A stretch of DNA of 64,000 nucleotides from Austropuccinia psidii (Eukaryota; Basidiomycota; Pucciniomycetes; Pucciniales; Sphaerophragmiaceae). Location of the stretch: NCBI GenBank assembly GCA_023105745.1, contig JALGQZ010000020.1:475001-539000 (forward strand). Direction: 5' to 3'. Shown piece by piece: positions 22,489 through 33,193 of the stretch (its first letter is position 1; the number at the start of each line of letters is the position of its first letter). The notes under the pieces were generated by a model. It was not told the DNA's origin. It saw nothing but the letters and a program-made list of their open reading frames with translations, and ran no database searches. The translations under genes were made by a program, and so were the position numbers.

Positions 22489-22637
22489 CTTCAGAGTCCT
22501 GAATGGTGGGTCCTGGAAATTCTAATTTCTTAGCTTTCTTTTTCTTAGTGACAATTGGTGTTGGGGAGCTTGGGCAGTTTCTTCCACCAATATTTCAACA
22601 GTGGTCTGGTTGTCCTCTTTTTGATTGTCTTCAAACA
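22489..22637 (-). pseudogene. C1 upstream gag exon
   Basis: A 149-nt minus-strand exon encoding an acidic-to-basic segment (DNQTTVEILV, then KKKKAKKLEF) similar to the C2 exon at about 60403-60255 (DNQTTVERLV). It is bounded by a TTTTCAG acceptor and a GTGAGT donor. The sequence further upstream (22638-22895) is AT-rich leader. Confidence 0.55.
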
Positions 22638-23227
22638 CTGAAAATACAAATAAATATAAGTCTTTTATAAAGAAGTGTTATTCTTATAGGATAAGGAAAT
22701 GTCCACCTAAGAATTGGTTTTTTATCTTAAAGTAAATGAAATGAATAAAGAAAAAAATTAATAAAAATAACTTTTTTATTGGCTTTTATATTTTTATTTT
22801 TGAAGAATAAAATGAAATTGAAGATGATTCTTAAGATTAGAATATAATATAACTTTATTTTGAATTTATAAATATCTCTTTCAATCACTAGAGTCTGTCA
22901 GGCTGAGTCTATGATGAGAGTATTAAAAAGTATTTACAACTCTTAACTATGACTGTGACACGGTAAATAAAGATTTAGAAGATTTTATAAGAGTTAAAGA
23001 TGGTTTAATTTAATAATAAGAGGGCTTTACTAGAAGGAATATAGTGGTGGTGAGTGCTGTTGAAAGCCCTTGGTGCAGCTTTACCTGTTGGGTTACAATA
23101 ATAAAGACTAAAATACTTTACATTAAGAGTATACCTGGTTATTACCCAAGAGTAAAACTGTTTTTGACATTTTACTATGTAGGGTATTCAAGAACAGGAT
23201 GAGGAGACAATTCTGGCTGTGAAAAGC

Positions 23228-24903
23228 TGTCACAACCATGTATTTTGACCCTCCTCCTTGATGGCGGCGGCAATCCAACCTGGAGCCAAGTTGGGGCCAA
23301 TTGGCCATGTCATATCATTTATGGCCAATTGACCCTTTTTGGGTGTTCCATGGCTCTTATGCCATAACCCATTCCATTGGCCACTTATGGCCTCAGGCCA
23401 TATCCTGCGTCATTGGCCCTCTTGGCCAATTTGCACCTCACCAACCCCCAGGCCTCCATCACTGTTTTTGGGCCTGGGGGGTCCCTTTGTCTTCCAGGGG
23501 CTTCCAGGCTCCATGGCCACCTTCATTGGTTTCCTGGCCACCCCTTTCATTATGGGGGTTTTGGCCTAAAAGGCCTTTTTGGGCCATTTAGGCCCCCCAC
23601 GGCTTCCGCGGTCCGTAGGCGGATTAGGCCCCTTTTGGCCTAATCCAATGAGGCCAAAAGGGGGCAGCCACCTAGCCCCCAAGGCCAGGTGGGTCCCAAA
23701 CCACAATTGGGCCCACCTGAGCCATTTTTTGGCCACCAATCCCTTGGACCCAATTTGGACCAAAAACACCTTGGATCCATTTTTGGCCACAAATCCCGTA
23801 GGACCAATTTGGCCCTGGACCACCATGGACCAACTTCACCATCATGGCCTCTGGCAACCACCAGAGGCCACCAAATCATCTCAACAAGCATTTCCCTCAA
23901 ATTAAGGGGAATTCTTCCCTTTCCTTCATGTACTCCGTACTCAAGATTTCAGGTGTGGTGCATATATGGTATTATATACCATTATGTACCATTTTTACTC
24001 AGCAATCCAATGGTGACGTTTTCAGGACCAAATTCCACCTTTCCATTTCAAGGTCCATAATTCCAACGCCCATTTCGAAGGAGGACTTTTCAGCTTATCA
24101 GTCTGGCAATCCATGGCGGTAATTCAGAAGATCATTCAAGGATCCCAACCACCTGTATCTGCAGGAGTTGGGTTGGTACAATTCATTCAGGATTATTCTA
24201 AGGTCAATTCTCAAGAGGTATTACAAAATTCAATCAGTTGTCAAGACATCAAGTATTCAATACTCCTTAGACAACCCAATTCATCCGTACAGGCCTTATT
24301 CAATCAACCTGTATGGCCTTGGCCCAATTGGGCCACTTCTTATTCCACTGTGGGAATTCCATCACACAGTTCAAATTTCAAGATGGCCAGAACTGTATTT
24401 CCCGATTCGGACAATACAGTCATTGATCCACCTTCCAGGATCAACTTTTCAGCTTTTCACATATACTGGCCACCTTTTCAGCACCTGGGGACTTTTTCCC
24501 CAGTTAATTAATATAGTGGATTTATTTTTATCCTTATTTTCTTTTACCTTATTAAAGTTAATACTGATAATCTTAAGTCAGTCATTCAGAACCCTTTTCT
24601 TTTATTTCCTTGCCTGTCCAGTGGATATTGGTGGTCATATCCTTATACTAATTCCATTTCCTTTTCTGGCAGGTTGAAACAGTGAATTGAGGATTCACTT
24701 GGTTGGCTTCTTGGCTTTTGGCTTCTTTATTATCTTTGGCCATTGGCTTCATCTTTTCTTATCTCATCTTTTGGCATACTTGTTTTCCCCTTTATTCTTT
24801 CTTAAAGAAATTCAGTCTTATTATTCTTTTATCTCTGGAGCCCTCCAAGTGAGTTCTTGATTCCTGAGTGCCAGGCCCTCTTCTTCCAAGAGCCCCTGTG
24901 ACA
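23228..24903 (+). repeat. Element A 5' LTR
   Basis: 1,676 bp. The first 650 bases are unusual for the window: GC-rich, with 26 GGCC tetramers between 23281 and 23880. All six frames stay open for long stretches there, which reflects composition and not coding. The 3' third is AT-rich. I cannot place the transcription start. Confidence 0.95.
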
Positions 24904-25660
24904 TTATATTAATTAACTCATAATTCTTCTTCATTCATTCATTCTTTCATTCTTATATTTTAAATTCATTCATTCATTTCATCAAAGTTATGATTCTTTG
25001 ACGTTTTATGATCTTATGATTCTTCGTCACCTCTCAATTTTCTCTCATTCATTCTTCATTCTGAAAATTGAAAGCTGACCCATTTTTTATTTTCTGTTAT
25101 CTTCTTCAATCTCATTCTCAATCTTAATCAATCTATTTTTATCTATAATTCAGGCATTTTTTATCTTTGGTTCTCAAGTTATTCATCAGGTTATTCAGAC
25201 ACGTTCTTCATATCAGGATTCACTTTGATTTATTCCTCAAGAATTTTTGATTTTTTGGAAGAATTCACTTGAAAATTGATTTGATTGACTAATTTGACAT
25301 AATTGAAATTGACCTCAAGATAATTGATTGACCTGAAGACTTTATTGATTTGCTGACTATTCACATCAAGATTTTGACATAAATTGATTTTGACTCAGGA
25401 ATTCATTTTGATTGATTGATTTTTTCTGCAAGATTTTGATTTGATTTGATTTTGATTGTTTGATTGATTGTTTTTATTGACTTCAAGATTCTCATTGATA
25501 TTGATTTTTACTTCAAGACTCATTTGATTTGATTGATTGACATATTTGAAGAATTTTGATTCATTGATTATCCAATTTCCTCAAGATTTGATTGCTGATT
25601 TTGTACTTCAAGAAAATTTTGATTTTATTTCATTTATTTTGGTTTTTTATTCCTGAAATC
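24904..25660 (+). other. Element A leader, AUG-free for 642 nt
   Basis: From 25019 to 25660 there is no ATG on the plus strand, so the gag ATG at 25661 is the first that a scanning ribosome would meet after 25016. From about 25240 the leader is built of short TTGATT, ATTGAC and TCAAGATT repeats. The bases after the LTR (TTATATTAATT) do not look like a tRNA-complementary primer site, so priming is unexplained. Confidence 0.7.
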
Positions 25661-26998
25661 ATGCCAGTTCAACATTCACCTCCAGCAAGGCAGACCAGAT
25701 CTCAGGCCAGAACTCAAGCTGTTCTGACTCCAACTCCAAGGGCTCCTCTTGACGGTACCCCAGCAGTTTCTCAACTGAGGGCCAGATTGGACAGAGGACC
25801 CATTATGGAAGGAGCAGCACCATCCAGGAAGGAAGGAAGAGGGCCAAGAAGATCAATGTCTTTATCAGGAGTGGTTGGCGGATTCCCAGGATTTTCAAGA
25901 ACCAGTCCCAAGGTTAAAGGTGAAGATGGTGAAGAGGAGGAGGAGAATTCTGCGGAAGAGGAAGAGTCTAATGGCACTGAGGCTGCTCCTGCTCCTGTGG
26001 GAGCATTTGAAGGCACCAGAGGACCAACTCTAGCCCAGTCTGATCCGCCTGCCTCTCATCAGTCTGAACCGTCTTTATTGGCCATTATGCAGCAAATGAC
26101 TCAGATTATGGCCAATCTTCAAGCAGCTTCTTCTTCTGAATCATCAAGACCACCAGCCTTCAAGACTCCCTCTATGAAGGCTCCAGAATGCTTTGATGGG
26201 ACTCAGCCCTTCAAAGTCAGAAGCTTTATTCAATCTTGTCAACTCATCTTTCATAATGATCCGGCAAACTTCTCTCAAGACAGAAAGAACGTTCTTTATG
26301 CCACTTCATTCTTAGTTGGCAGGGCTGCAAAATGGATTGAGCCTTATTTATCCAACCTCAATAACCAAGACTCAAATTATCTCCTCAATTCCTGGCCATT
26401 ATTTGAATCCCAATTGTTCACTTTATTTGGAGACCCAAATGAAGTTAGAAAAGCAGAAGCTGAATTGGATGGCCTTAGGATGAAAGAAGGTGGGAATGTT
26501 GCTTTGTATATTGCCGATTTCAGGAGTTTGGTTTCAAGAATTGGGGATTGGGGTGAAAGGGCTCTTATTCATCATTTCAGGAAGGGTTTGGCCTCCAGGA
26601 TTCTGGATCAATTGGCCTCCCATCCTTCAAACATTGATTCTCTTCAAGACTTAATGGACGTCAGCCTGGAACTTGATACCAGGTACCATGAGAGGCAGAA
26701 GGAAAAGAATCATCATCAAGAGAAGAAGCCTGAAGCCTCAAAGTCTCACTCTTCTCATCATCAAGTTTCTTCAAGTTCAAGACCAAAGAAGAAATTTCAT
26801 TCTCAAAAGCAGGACAAGCCCCATTCTTCGTTGTTGAATAAGGACTTCAAGTTGAAAGGTTTTGAAAAGGAAAGAAGAATCAAGGAGGGGTTGTGTACCT
26901 ATTGTGGTGGGAAGCATAGTCTTGAGTCCTGTGTCAAAAGGCCTCAAAACAAGCTTACCCAACCGTCAGGCAGTTTTCCCAGCCAGGGAAAAGCCTGA
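25661..26998 (+). CDS. gag: Element A Gag
   Basis: 445 residues from the ATG at 25661 ([14 protein letters not shown]). This start is chosen because it is the first ATG after a long ATG-free leader; the open frame extends upstream to 25592 without an ATG. The N-terminal ~150 residues are basic, then acidic ([12 protein letters not shown]), and low in complexity. Residues about 175-350 form a retrotransposon capsid domain ([46 protein letters not shown]). A His/Ser/Lys-rich linker follows. A zinc knuckle C-x2-C-x3-H-x4-C lies at residues 412-424 ([13 protein letters not shown]). It would assemble the intracellular particle and bind genomic RNA. It ends at TGA 26996-26998, two codons after the slippery site. 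Confidence 0.93.
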   Translation: MPVQHSPPARQTRSQARTQAVLTPTPRAPLDGTPAVSQLRARLDRGPIMEGAAPSRKEGRGPRRSMSLSGVVGGFPGFSRTSPKVKGEDGEEEEENSAEEEESNGTEAAPAPVGAFEGTRGPTLAQSDPPASHQSEPSLLAIMQQMTQIMANLQAASSSESSRPPAFKTPSMKAPECFDGTQPFKVRSFIQSCQLIFHNDPANFSQDRKNVLYATSFLVGRAAKWIEPYLSNLNNQDSNYLLNSWPLFESQLFTLFGDPNEVRKAEAELDGLRMKEGGNVALYIADFRSLVSRIGDWGERALIHHFRKGLASRILDQLASHPSNIDSLQDLMDVSLELDTRYHERQKEKNHHQEKKPEASKSHSSHHQVSSSSRPKKKFHSQKQDKPHSSLLNKDFKLKGFEKERRIKEGLCTYCGGKHSLESCVKRPQNKLTQPSGSFPSQGKA

Positions 26999-27030
26999 GT
27001 GAAGACCATGTTGTGTTCAATGGTCTTTAC
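26986..27030 (+). promoter_or_regulatory. -1 ribosomal frameshift signal at the gag/pol junction
   Basis: Slippery heptamer G GGA AAA (26986-26992) in the gag frame, fitting X-XXY-YYZ. A 6-nt spacer (26993-26998, containing the gag TGA) follows. Then comes a stem of 11 pairs, one a G-U, between 26999-27009 and 27020-27030, with a 10-nt loop. A -1 slip enters the pol frame at 26992, which is open to 30711. The heptamer also forms a 7-bp hairpin with TTTTCCC at 26974-26980 (5-nt loop). The geometry matches known viral and retroelement -1 sites. Efficiency cannot be judged. Confidence 0.82.
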
Positions 27031-30000
27031 AGTTTTCCTTCCAGAGCACAATTGTGCATTCTGAATACTGGTGTCAAGAATTCTCTTAAATTTTTTGTTT
27101 TCTCTTCTCTTTCTGATGTTTTTCACAGTATTCTCATTGATTCTGGTGCTACACACTCATTCATTGCAAAGCAGTTTGTTCACAAGTATTCATTGACTAC
27201 GTCAGAGCTTCCAGAGAAGATTCCTCTTATCATTTTGGACTCCTCTGAGTCCCCTTCCTTATTTGTGACTCACCATACTAAATATATGGTTGAGCTCCCT
27301 TCCTTCCCAAGCTTTGAATGGGATTTTTTAGTCATTGATACTCCCAAGGGAGAAGACCTCATATTGGGCTTTGACTTTCTCAATCATTTTAATCCTTCTA
27401 TTGATTGGAGGCAAGGGCTGATCACCTTTAATACTGATCAAAAGGACTATTCTGATCCTTCCAAATCTTTCCGTAATGACTCTTCTTCTGCCAAATCATG
27501 TGCAGCTCTGGTTGGTGATTCTAGAACACCATCAGTCCCATCTTCTGTCCATATTCCTTCCCTTAATTCCCATCTGTCATTACCATCATCTGGAGATGAA
27601 GTCTTCAAAGAGATTCAAGATGTTGGGGAAGATAATTCTGTATCTTCACTTCATCTCTTCTTTGGGAATATGGACCTTCCTCCTTCATCTTATCATGACT
27701 CCCTGGAGGAGTTGTGGGATGAAGAGGAAGAGCCAGAAGAAGTAGAAACCGTGATGAAGGTTGTTCCCTCTGTTTATCACCAATACTTGGATGTATTCTC
27801 CAAGGTGAAAGCAGAGAAACTTCCTCCTCACCGTGCCTGTGATCATCATATTGAACTGGAGGGGTCTCTACCTCCAGTTGGGGTGATCTACTCTTTATCC
27901 AAACAAGAGTCAGACACACTCAGGGCCTACATTTCAGAGAATGTAGAGAAAGGCTTCATCCGGCCAAGCTCCTCCTCAACAGGAGCACCTGTCCTCTTTG
28001 TTAAAAAGAAAGATGGTGGCCTCCGTTTGTGTGTTGATTACCGCAAACTCAATGCTGTCACTAGGAAGAACAAATATCCTGTTCCTCCTATGAACCAGCT
28101 TCTTAATGTCTTTAATGGTTCTTCTATCTTCTCCAAGATTGATTTGCGTGGTGCATATAACCTGCTCAGAATCAAGGAGGGTGATGAACATTTGACATGC
28201 TTCAGAACTAAATATGGCAGTTTTGAGTACTTGGTTATGCCATTTGGGCTCACCAATGCTCCTGCCTCTTTTCAGAATCTTGTCAATGATATATTCGAAG
28301 ATCTTCTTGATGTTTTTGTTGTGGTTTATTTGGATGACATTATGGTCTTTTCCAAATCTGAGGAAGAACATGTCACCCATGTGTCCACTGTTCTTTCCAG
28401 ACTCAGAGCCAATAACCTTTTTGCCAAGGCTTCTAAATGCCTTTTTCATGTTTCTAGTGTAGAATATCTTGGTTATGTTGTTTCTTCTGAAGGCCTCAAG
28501 ATGGACCAAGCAAAAGTCCAGCAGATCCTTAATTGGCCTCCTCCAAGAAACCTCAAGGCTCTTCAATCCTTCCTTGGCTTTGCCAACTTCTACCGCCGTT
28601 TCATCAAGAATTATTCAAAGAAAATCAGTTCACTCACCAGTTTCCTCAAGAAAGATTCCTGTTTCCCCCTCAATGAGGAAGCTCTTAGCCAGTTTCATCA
28701 ACTCAAAGAGGCCTTCACTACCGCTCCAATCCTTTCCCACTTCAATCCTTCTCTACCGACCATTGTAGAGACCGATGCATCCGATTATGCTTTGGGTGCT
28801 GTACTGAGTCAGGTCTCTGACTCAGGAAAACATCCCATTGCCTTTGACAGCCGCAAGCTTATTCCAGCAGAACTCAACTATGAAATTCATGACAAGGAAC
28901 TCCTTGGTATAGTCTGGGCTCTCAAGCGCTGGAGGGCTTTTCTTCTTTCTCTGTCCTCTCCTTTTGAAGTTCTCACCGATCATTCTTCTCTTCAGTACTT
29001 TATGTCATCAAAGGTCCTTACTCGCCGTCAAGCCCGTTGGGCCGAATTCTTATCTGAATTTCATTTTTCAATCACTTACCGCCCTGGCCGCCTAGCAACT
29101 CTTCCAGATGCCTTATCACGTCGGGACGACGTCTATCCGGAGAGGGGGGAGGATTTCATCAGCAAGAATCCAATGAATTTTCAACAACTCATTAAGCAAG
29201 ATGAAGTTCAACCCTCAAAGTTTTTTGCAGTCAAGGTGGATTCTTTTTCAAATTTGATTGATTCAATTCAGAAGAAATTATGGCAAGATCTTCAGTACAG
29301 AAGTATCCTTGAAGATTTGGGTAAAGGTAAATCTGTCCAAGATTATTCTCTTGATTCCTCCTCCCAACTTCTTCTCTTCAAAGATCGGGTGGTAGTCCCA
29401 AATGACTCCACAATTCAACTCAGCATTCTTCAAAAGCGTCATGACTCTCCTCTAGCTGGACACCCTGGCCAAGAGAAGACTCTCAAACTTGTCAAGCGGG
29501 ATTTCCACTGGTCCGGCATGACTCAATTCATTAAGGATTATGTATCATCCTGTCAACAGTGTTCAAGAAACAAGAATATCCACCATAAGAAGTTTGGACT
29601 CCTCAAACCTCTTCCAATTCCAAATGGTCCTTGGATTTGTCTCTCAATGGATTTCATCACTCAACTGCCCCTGTCCAATTCTTTTGACTCAATTCTTGTC
29701 ATAGTGGACAGATTCTCAAAAATGGCGGTTTTTATTCCAACAATGTCTTCAATAACTTCATTGGATTTGGCCCATTTATTCATCAAGAATATCTTCTCAA
29801 AGCATGGCCTTCCATCAAGCATTGTCAGTGATAGAGGTTCACTCTTTGTTTCCTCCTTCTGGACCAATCTTTGTCAGCAGCTCAAGATTTCAAGAGACTT
29901 GTCAACTGCTTACCATCCAGAAACTGATGGACAGACAGAGAGGGTAAATCAGATACTAGAACAGTATCTTCGGATGTATGTCAGTTATCATCAAGATGAT

Positions 30001-30714
30001 TGGAACACCTGGCTCCCTCTGGCTGAATTTGCCTACAATAATTCTGATCACTCTTCAACCAAGCAATCACCGTTTTTCACTGTTTATGGAAGAGATCCAC
30101 AATTTGATTCAGTTCACATCACTCAAGATACTCCTGCTGGAAAGTTATCAACAAAAATCCAATCAGTACAGCAAGATGTCAAGAGAGAACTTGAAATCGC
30201 CATAAACCGGTTTAAGAGGTATGCAGATAAAAGTAGAGCAAGTCCACCTGTTTTCAATCCTGGTGACATGGTATGGCTTTCTTCCAAGAATATCAAATCA
30301 ACTAGACCCACCAAGAAACTGTCTGAAAGATGGTTGGGTCCCTTTCCAATCTTGAAGAAAGTCAGTACTCATGCTTACCACCTCAAGCTTCAATCTCAAT
30401 GGAAATCCATCCACCCAGTCTTCCATATCTCACTCTTGGAACCAGTCAAGACATCAACAATCCCAAATCGGCATCAAGAGCCTCCTCCTCCAATCATTAT
30501 TGAAGAAGAAGAGGAATGGGAAGTCTCTCAAGTACTGGATTCAAAGCTCAAGAGAAGAAAATTATGGTATCTGGTGGAATGGAAAGGTTTCAGTCAAGAT
30601 TCAGAAAGATCCACATGGGAACCAGCTGAAAACCTCAAGAATTGTCCTGAACTTGTCAAAGATTTTCATTCGTTATATCCTGACAAGCCAGGACCCAATT
30701 ATTCAATGGCTTGA
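26992..30714 (+). CDS. pol: Element A Pol, expressed as a Gag-Pol fusion
   Basis: 1,240 residues from the first codon after the -1 slip. Numbering here counts from the GTG at 27013. Aspartic protease DSG is at 43-45. Reverse transcriptase has [10 protein letters not shown] near 340, [11 protein letters not shown], and YLDD at 439-442. RNase H has its first Asp at 588 ([10 protein letters not shown]) and TDHSSLQYF later. The integrase zinc-binding region ([10 protein letters not shown]... SSCQQC) is followed by the catalytic triad D880, D940 and E976, which gives D-59-D-35-E. The chromodomain spans about 1169-1225 ([17 protein letters not shown]). No stop or frameshift is present and every key residue is in place. 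Chromodomains in this clade bind methylated histone H3, which would direct integration to heterochromatin. That fits its landing inside another LTR. Confidence 0.95.
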   Translation, partial: SLSEDHVVFNGLYSFPSRAQLCILNTGVKNSLKFFVFSSLSDVFHSILIDSGATHSFIAKQFVHKYSLTTSELPEKIPLIILDSSESPSLFVTHHTKYMVELPSFPSFEWDFLVIDTPKGEDLILGFDFLNHFNPSIDWRQGLITFNTDQKDYSDPSKSFRNDSSSAKSCAALVGDSRTPSVPSSVHIPSLNSHLSLPSSGDEVFKEIQDVGEDNSVSSLHLFFGNMDLPPSSYHDSLEELWDEEEEPEEVETVMKVVPSVYHQYLDVFSKVKAEKLPPHRACDHHIELEGSLPPVGVIYSLSKQESDTLRAYISENVEKGFIRPSSSSTGAPVLFVKKKDGGLRLCVDYRKLNAVTRKNKYPVPPMNQLLNVFNGSSIFSKIDLRGAYNLLRIKEGDEHLTCFRTKYGSFEYLVMPFGLTNAPASFQNLVNDIFEDLLDVFVVVYLDDIMVFSKSEEEHVTHVSTVLSRLRANNLFAKASKCLFHVSSVEYLGYVVSSEGLKMDQAKVQQILNWPPPRNLKALQSFLGFANFYRRFIKNYSKKISSLTSFLKKDSCFPLNEEALSQFHQLKEAFTTAPILSHFNPSLPTIVETDASDYALGAVLSQVSDSGKHPIAFDSRKLIPAELNYEIHDKELLGIVWALKRWRAFLLSLSSPFEVLTDHSSLQYFMSSKVLTRRQARWAEFLSEFHFSITYRPGRLATLPDALSRRDDVYPERGEDFISKNPMNFQQLIKQDEVQPSKFFAVKVDSFSNLIDSIQKKLWQDLQYRSILEDLGKGKSVQDYSLDSSSQLLLFKDRVVVPNDSTIQLSILQKRHDSPLAGHPGQEKTLKLVKRDFHWSGMTQFIKDYVSSCQQCSRNKNIHHKKFGLLKPLPIPNGPWICLSMDFITQLPLSNSFDSILVIVDRFSKMAVFIPTMSSITSLDLAHLFIKNIFSKHGLPSSIVSDRGSLFVSSFWTNLCQQLKISRDLSTAYHPETDGQTERVNQILEQYLRMYVSYHQDDWNTWLPLAEFAYNNSDHSSTKQSPFFTVYGRDPQFDSVHITQDTPAGKLSTKIQSVQQDVKRELEIAINRFKRYADKSRASPPVFNPGDMVWLSSKNIKSTRPTKKLSERWLGPFPILKKVSTHAYHLKLQSQWKSIHPVFHISLLEPVKTSTIPNRHQEPPPPIIIEEEEEWEVSQVLDSKLKRRKLWYLVEWKGFSQDSERSTWEPAENLKNCPELVKDFHSLYPDKPGPNYSMA

Positions 30715-31502
30715 ATTTTTTATGGTGCTTGGTGGGGAGAGGAATTACCAAAAGTAAGTCCCACTCCTGGTATGCACCTTTAGGGGTATTCTACTCTTCT
30801 TTGTTGTAAGCATCACCTTGGCCACTCTGTGAGCACTTTTCAATTTGGACACAGACCTTTTGGCCCGGCTTTCAACATCCAAATTCCAAATTTATGGCCA
30901 TTCACACTTGGGCAAATGGACCATTCCTTTTTTACTCTCCTTCCCAAGACTTTATTCTTCCAACACATTCATTTATCAAGAGTTTTCTTATTTATGGCAC
31001 TGGGGGGAGTGGCAACTACTAAAAGTAAGTTCCTCTCCTGGTGTGCACTTCCCTGAGGGGTCTACAATCTGTCAAAACATCACCTTGGCCACTCTGTGAG
31101 CACCTGGCATCAAATTCTTTTATTCAGGTCCTTGGTCACTTTCAAAATCAATTGTCGTAATCCGTGATGAAGATTGGATTCCTCCTCAAATTTCATTTTC
31201 TTTATTTTTTCTGTTCCTCTCTTTATATCTGTTTCCTTTTCTCTTTTGCTCTTTATATTCTTTCAAAATTTCTTTTCTTATAACTCTTTAACGCCAAAAT
31301 CTTTACGTCAAATCATGTCTTCAACTTTGTCAAAGCCAAATGTCAAGAGAAGATCAAGTCAACCTCAATTCATATGCCAACAAGCTTATCAGTTCAATTC
31401 TTCTTTTCAAGATTCAATACCTCTGGAATCCTTACGTCAAATCCGTCTCATTAGCCTCAACAGGCCTCTACCTTATCTTGGTGCTCAGGAGCTCACCATT
31501 CA
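30715..31502 (+). repeat. Element A 3' untranslated region with a duplicated segment
   Basis: Two direct repeats of about 115 bp lie at about 30719-30837 and 30991-31104. Both start near 'tttatggtgc' or 'tttatggcac', contain a G-rich run, then 'aaaagtaagt', and end 'catcaccttggccactctgtgagcac'. They are diverged from each other, so the duplication is older than this insertion. The remaining sequence up to the polypurine tract is pyrimidine-rich, with no convincing gene. The frame at 31174-31656 runs into the LTR and is not called. Confidence 0.7.
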
Positions 31503-31516
31503 AGGTAGGGGGGTAC
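31503..31516 (+). other. Polypurine tract of element A
   Basis: A-GGTAGGGGGGTAC directly before the 3' LTR TGTCAC, the standard plus-strand primer. Confidence 0.85.
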
Positions 31517-33193
31517 TGTCACAACCACGTATTTTGACCCTCCTCCTTGATGGCGGCGGCAATCCAACCTGGAGCCAAGTTGGGGCCGATTGGCCATGTC
31601 ATATCATTTATGGCCAATTGACCCTTTTTGGGTGTTCCATGGCTCTTACGCCATAACCCATTCCATTGGCCACTTATGGCCTCAGGCCATATCCTGCGTC
31701 ATTGGCCCTCTTGGCCAATTTGCACCTCACCAACCCCCAGGCCTCCATCACTGTTTTTGGGCTTGGGGGGTTCCTTTGTCTTCCAGGGGCTTCCAGGCCC
31801 CATGGCCACCTTCATTGGTTTCCTGGCCACCCCTTTCATTATGGGGGTTTTGGCCTAAAAGGCCTTTTTGGGCCATTTAGGCCCCCCACGGCTTCTACGG
31901 TCCGTAGGCGGATTAGGCCCCTTTTGGCCTAATCCAATGAGGCCAAAGGGGGCAGCCACCTAGCCCCCAAGGCCAGGTGGGTCCCAAACCACAATTGGGC
32001 CCACCTGAGCCATTTTTTGGCCACCAATCCCTTGGACCCAATTTGGACCAAAAACACCTTGGATCCATTTTTGGCCACAAATCCCGTAGGACCCATTTTT
32101 GGCCCTGGACCACCATGGACCAACTTCACCGTCATGGCCTCTGGCAACCACCAGAGGCCACCAAATCATCTCAACAAGCATTTCCCTCAACTTAAGGGGA
32201 ATTCTTCCCTTTCCTTCATGTACTCCGTACTCAAGATTGCAGGTGTGGTGCATATATGGTATTATATACCATTATGCACCATTTTTACTCAGCAATCCAA
32301 TGGTGACGTTTTCAGGACCAAATTCCACCTTTCCATTTCAAGGCCCATAATTCCAACGCCCATTTCGAAGGAGGACTTTTCAGCTTATCAGTCTGGCAAT
32401 CCATGGCGGTAATTCAGAAGATCATTCAAGGATCCCAACCACCTGTATCTGCAGGAGTTGGGTTGGTACAATTCATTCAGGATTATTCTAAGGTCAATTC
32501 TCAAGAGGTATTACAAAATTCAATCAGTTGTCAAGACATCAAGTATTCAATACTCCTTAGACAACCCAATTCATCCGTACAGGCCTTATTCAATCAACCT
32601 GTATGGCCTTGGCCCAATTGGGCCACTTCTTATTCCACTGTGGGAATTCCATCACACAGTTCAAATTTCAAGATGGCCAGAACTGTATTTCCCGATTCGG
32701 ACAATACAGTCATTGATCCACCTTCCAGGATCAACTTTTCAGCTTTTCACATATACTGGCCACCTTTTCAGCACCTGGGGACTTTTTCCCCAGTTAATTA
32801 ATATAGTGGATTTATTTTTATCCTTATTTTCTTTTACCTTATTAAAGTTAATACTGATAATCTTAAGTCAGTCATTCAGCACCCTTTTCTTTTATTTCCT
32901 CGCCTGTCCAGTGGATATTGGTGGTCATATCCTTATACTAATTCCATTTCCTTTTCTGGCAGGTTGAAACAGTGAATTGAGGATTCACTTGGTTGGCTTC
33001 TTGGCTTTTGGCTTCTTTATTATCTTTGGCCATTGGCTTCATCTTTTCTTATCTCATCTTTTGGCATACTTGTTTTCCCCTTTATTCTTTCTTAAAGAAA
33101 TTCAGTCTTATTATTCTTTTATCTCTGGAGCCCTCCAAGTGAGTTCTTGATTCCTGAGTGCCAGTCCCTCTTCTTCCAAGAGCCCCTGTGACA
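31517..33193 (+). repeat. Element A 3' LTR
   Basis: 1,677 bp, near-identical to 23228-24903, including the GGCC-dense first part. Differences include a one-base deletion in a G/A run near 31947 and a small indel near 32093. Confidence 0.95.

Larger units (their letters stand above)
23228..33193 (+). mobile_element. Ty3/gypsy chromoviral element A, apparently intact
   Basis: 9,966 bp on the plus strand. LTRs are 23228-24903 and 31517-33193, each beginning TGTCAC and ending GTGACA (a 6-bp inverted terminal repeat). AAAGC is duplicated at 23223-23227 and 33194-33198. By eye the LTRs differ at about 20 positions in 1,676, mostly C/T, so the insertion is the most recent in the window. Inside are a long AUG-free leader, an open gag, a -1 frameshift signal, an open pol with all catalytic residues, a duplicated 3' untranslated segment and a polypurine tract. 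It is the only candidate autonomous element here. Its GC content is clearly higher than its surroundings. Confidence 0.96.

Noticed and set aside
23301..23905. Multiple overlapping open frames on both strands in the A LTR
   Set aside because: The same frames recur in the other LTR, all six phases are open, and the cause is GC-rich GGCC composition. There are no domains, only short low-complexity peptides.
24113..24677. Open frames of 132 and 169 codons duplicated at 32403-32967
   Set aside because: They are inside the A LTR and identical only because the LTRs are young. No protein family is recognised.
24904..24925. tRNA primer site directly after the A 5' LTR
   Set aside because: TTATATTAATT does not begin with TGG or match a typical tRNA 3' complement, so I leave the priming mode open, including self-priming.
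27976..28566. 196-codon minus-strand frame inside A pol
   Set aside because: It is a shadow of the reverse transcriptase frame on the other strand.
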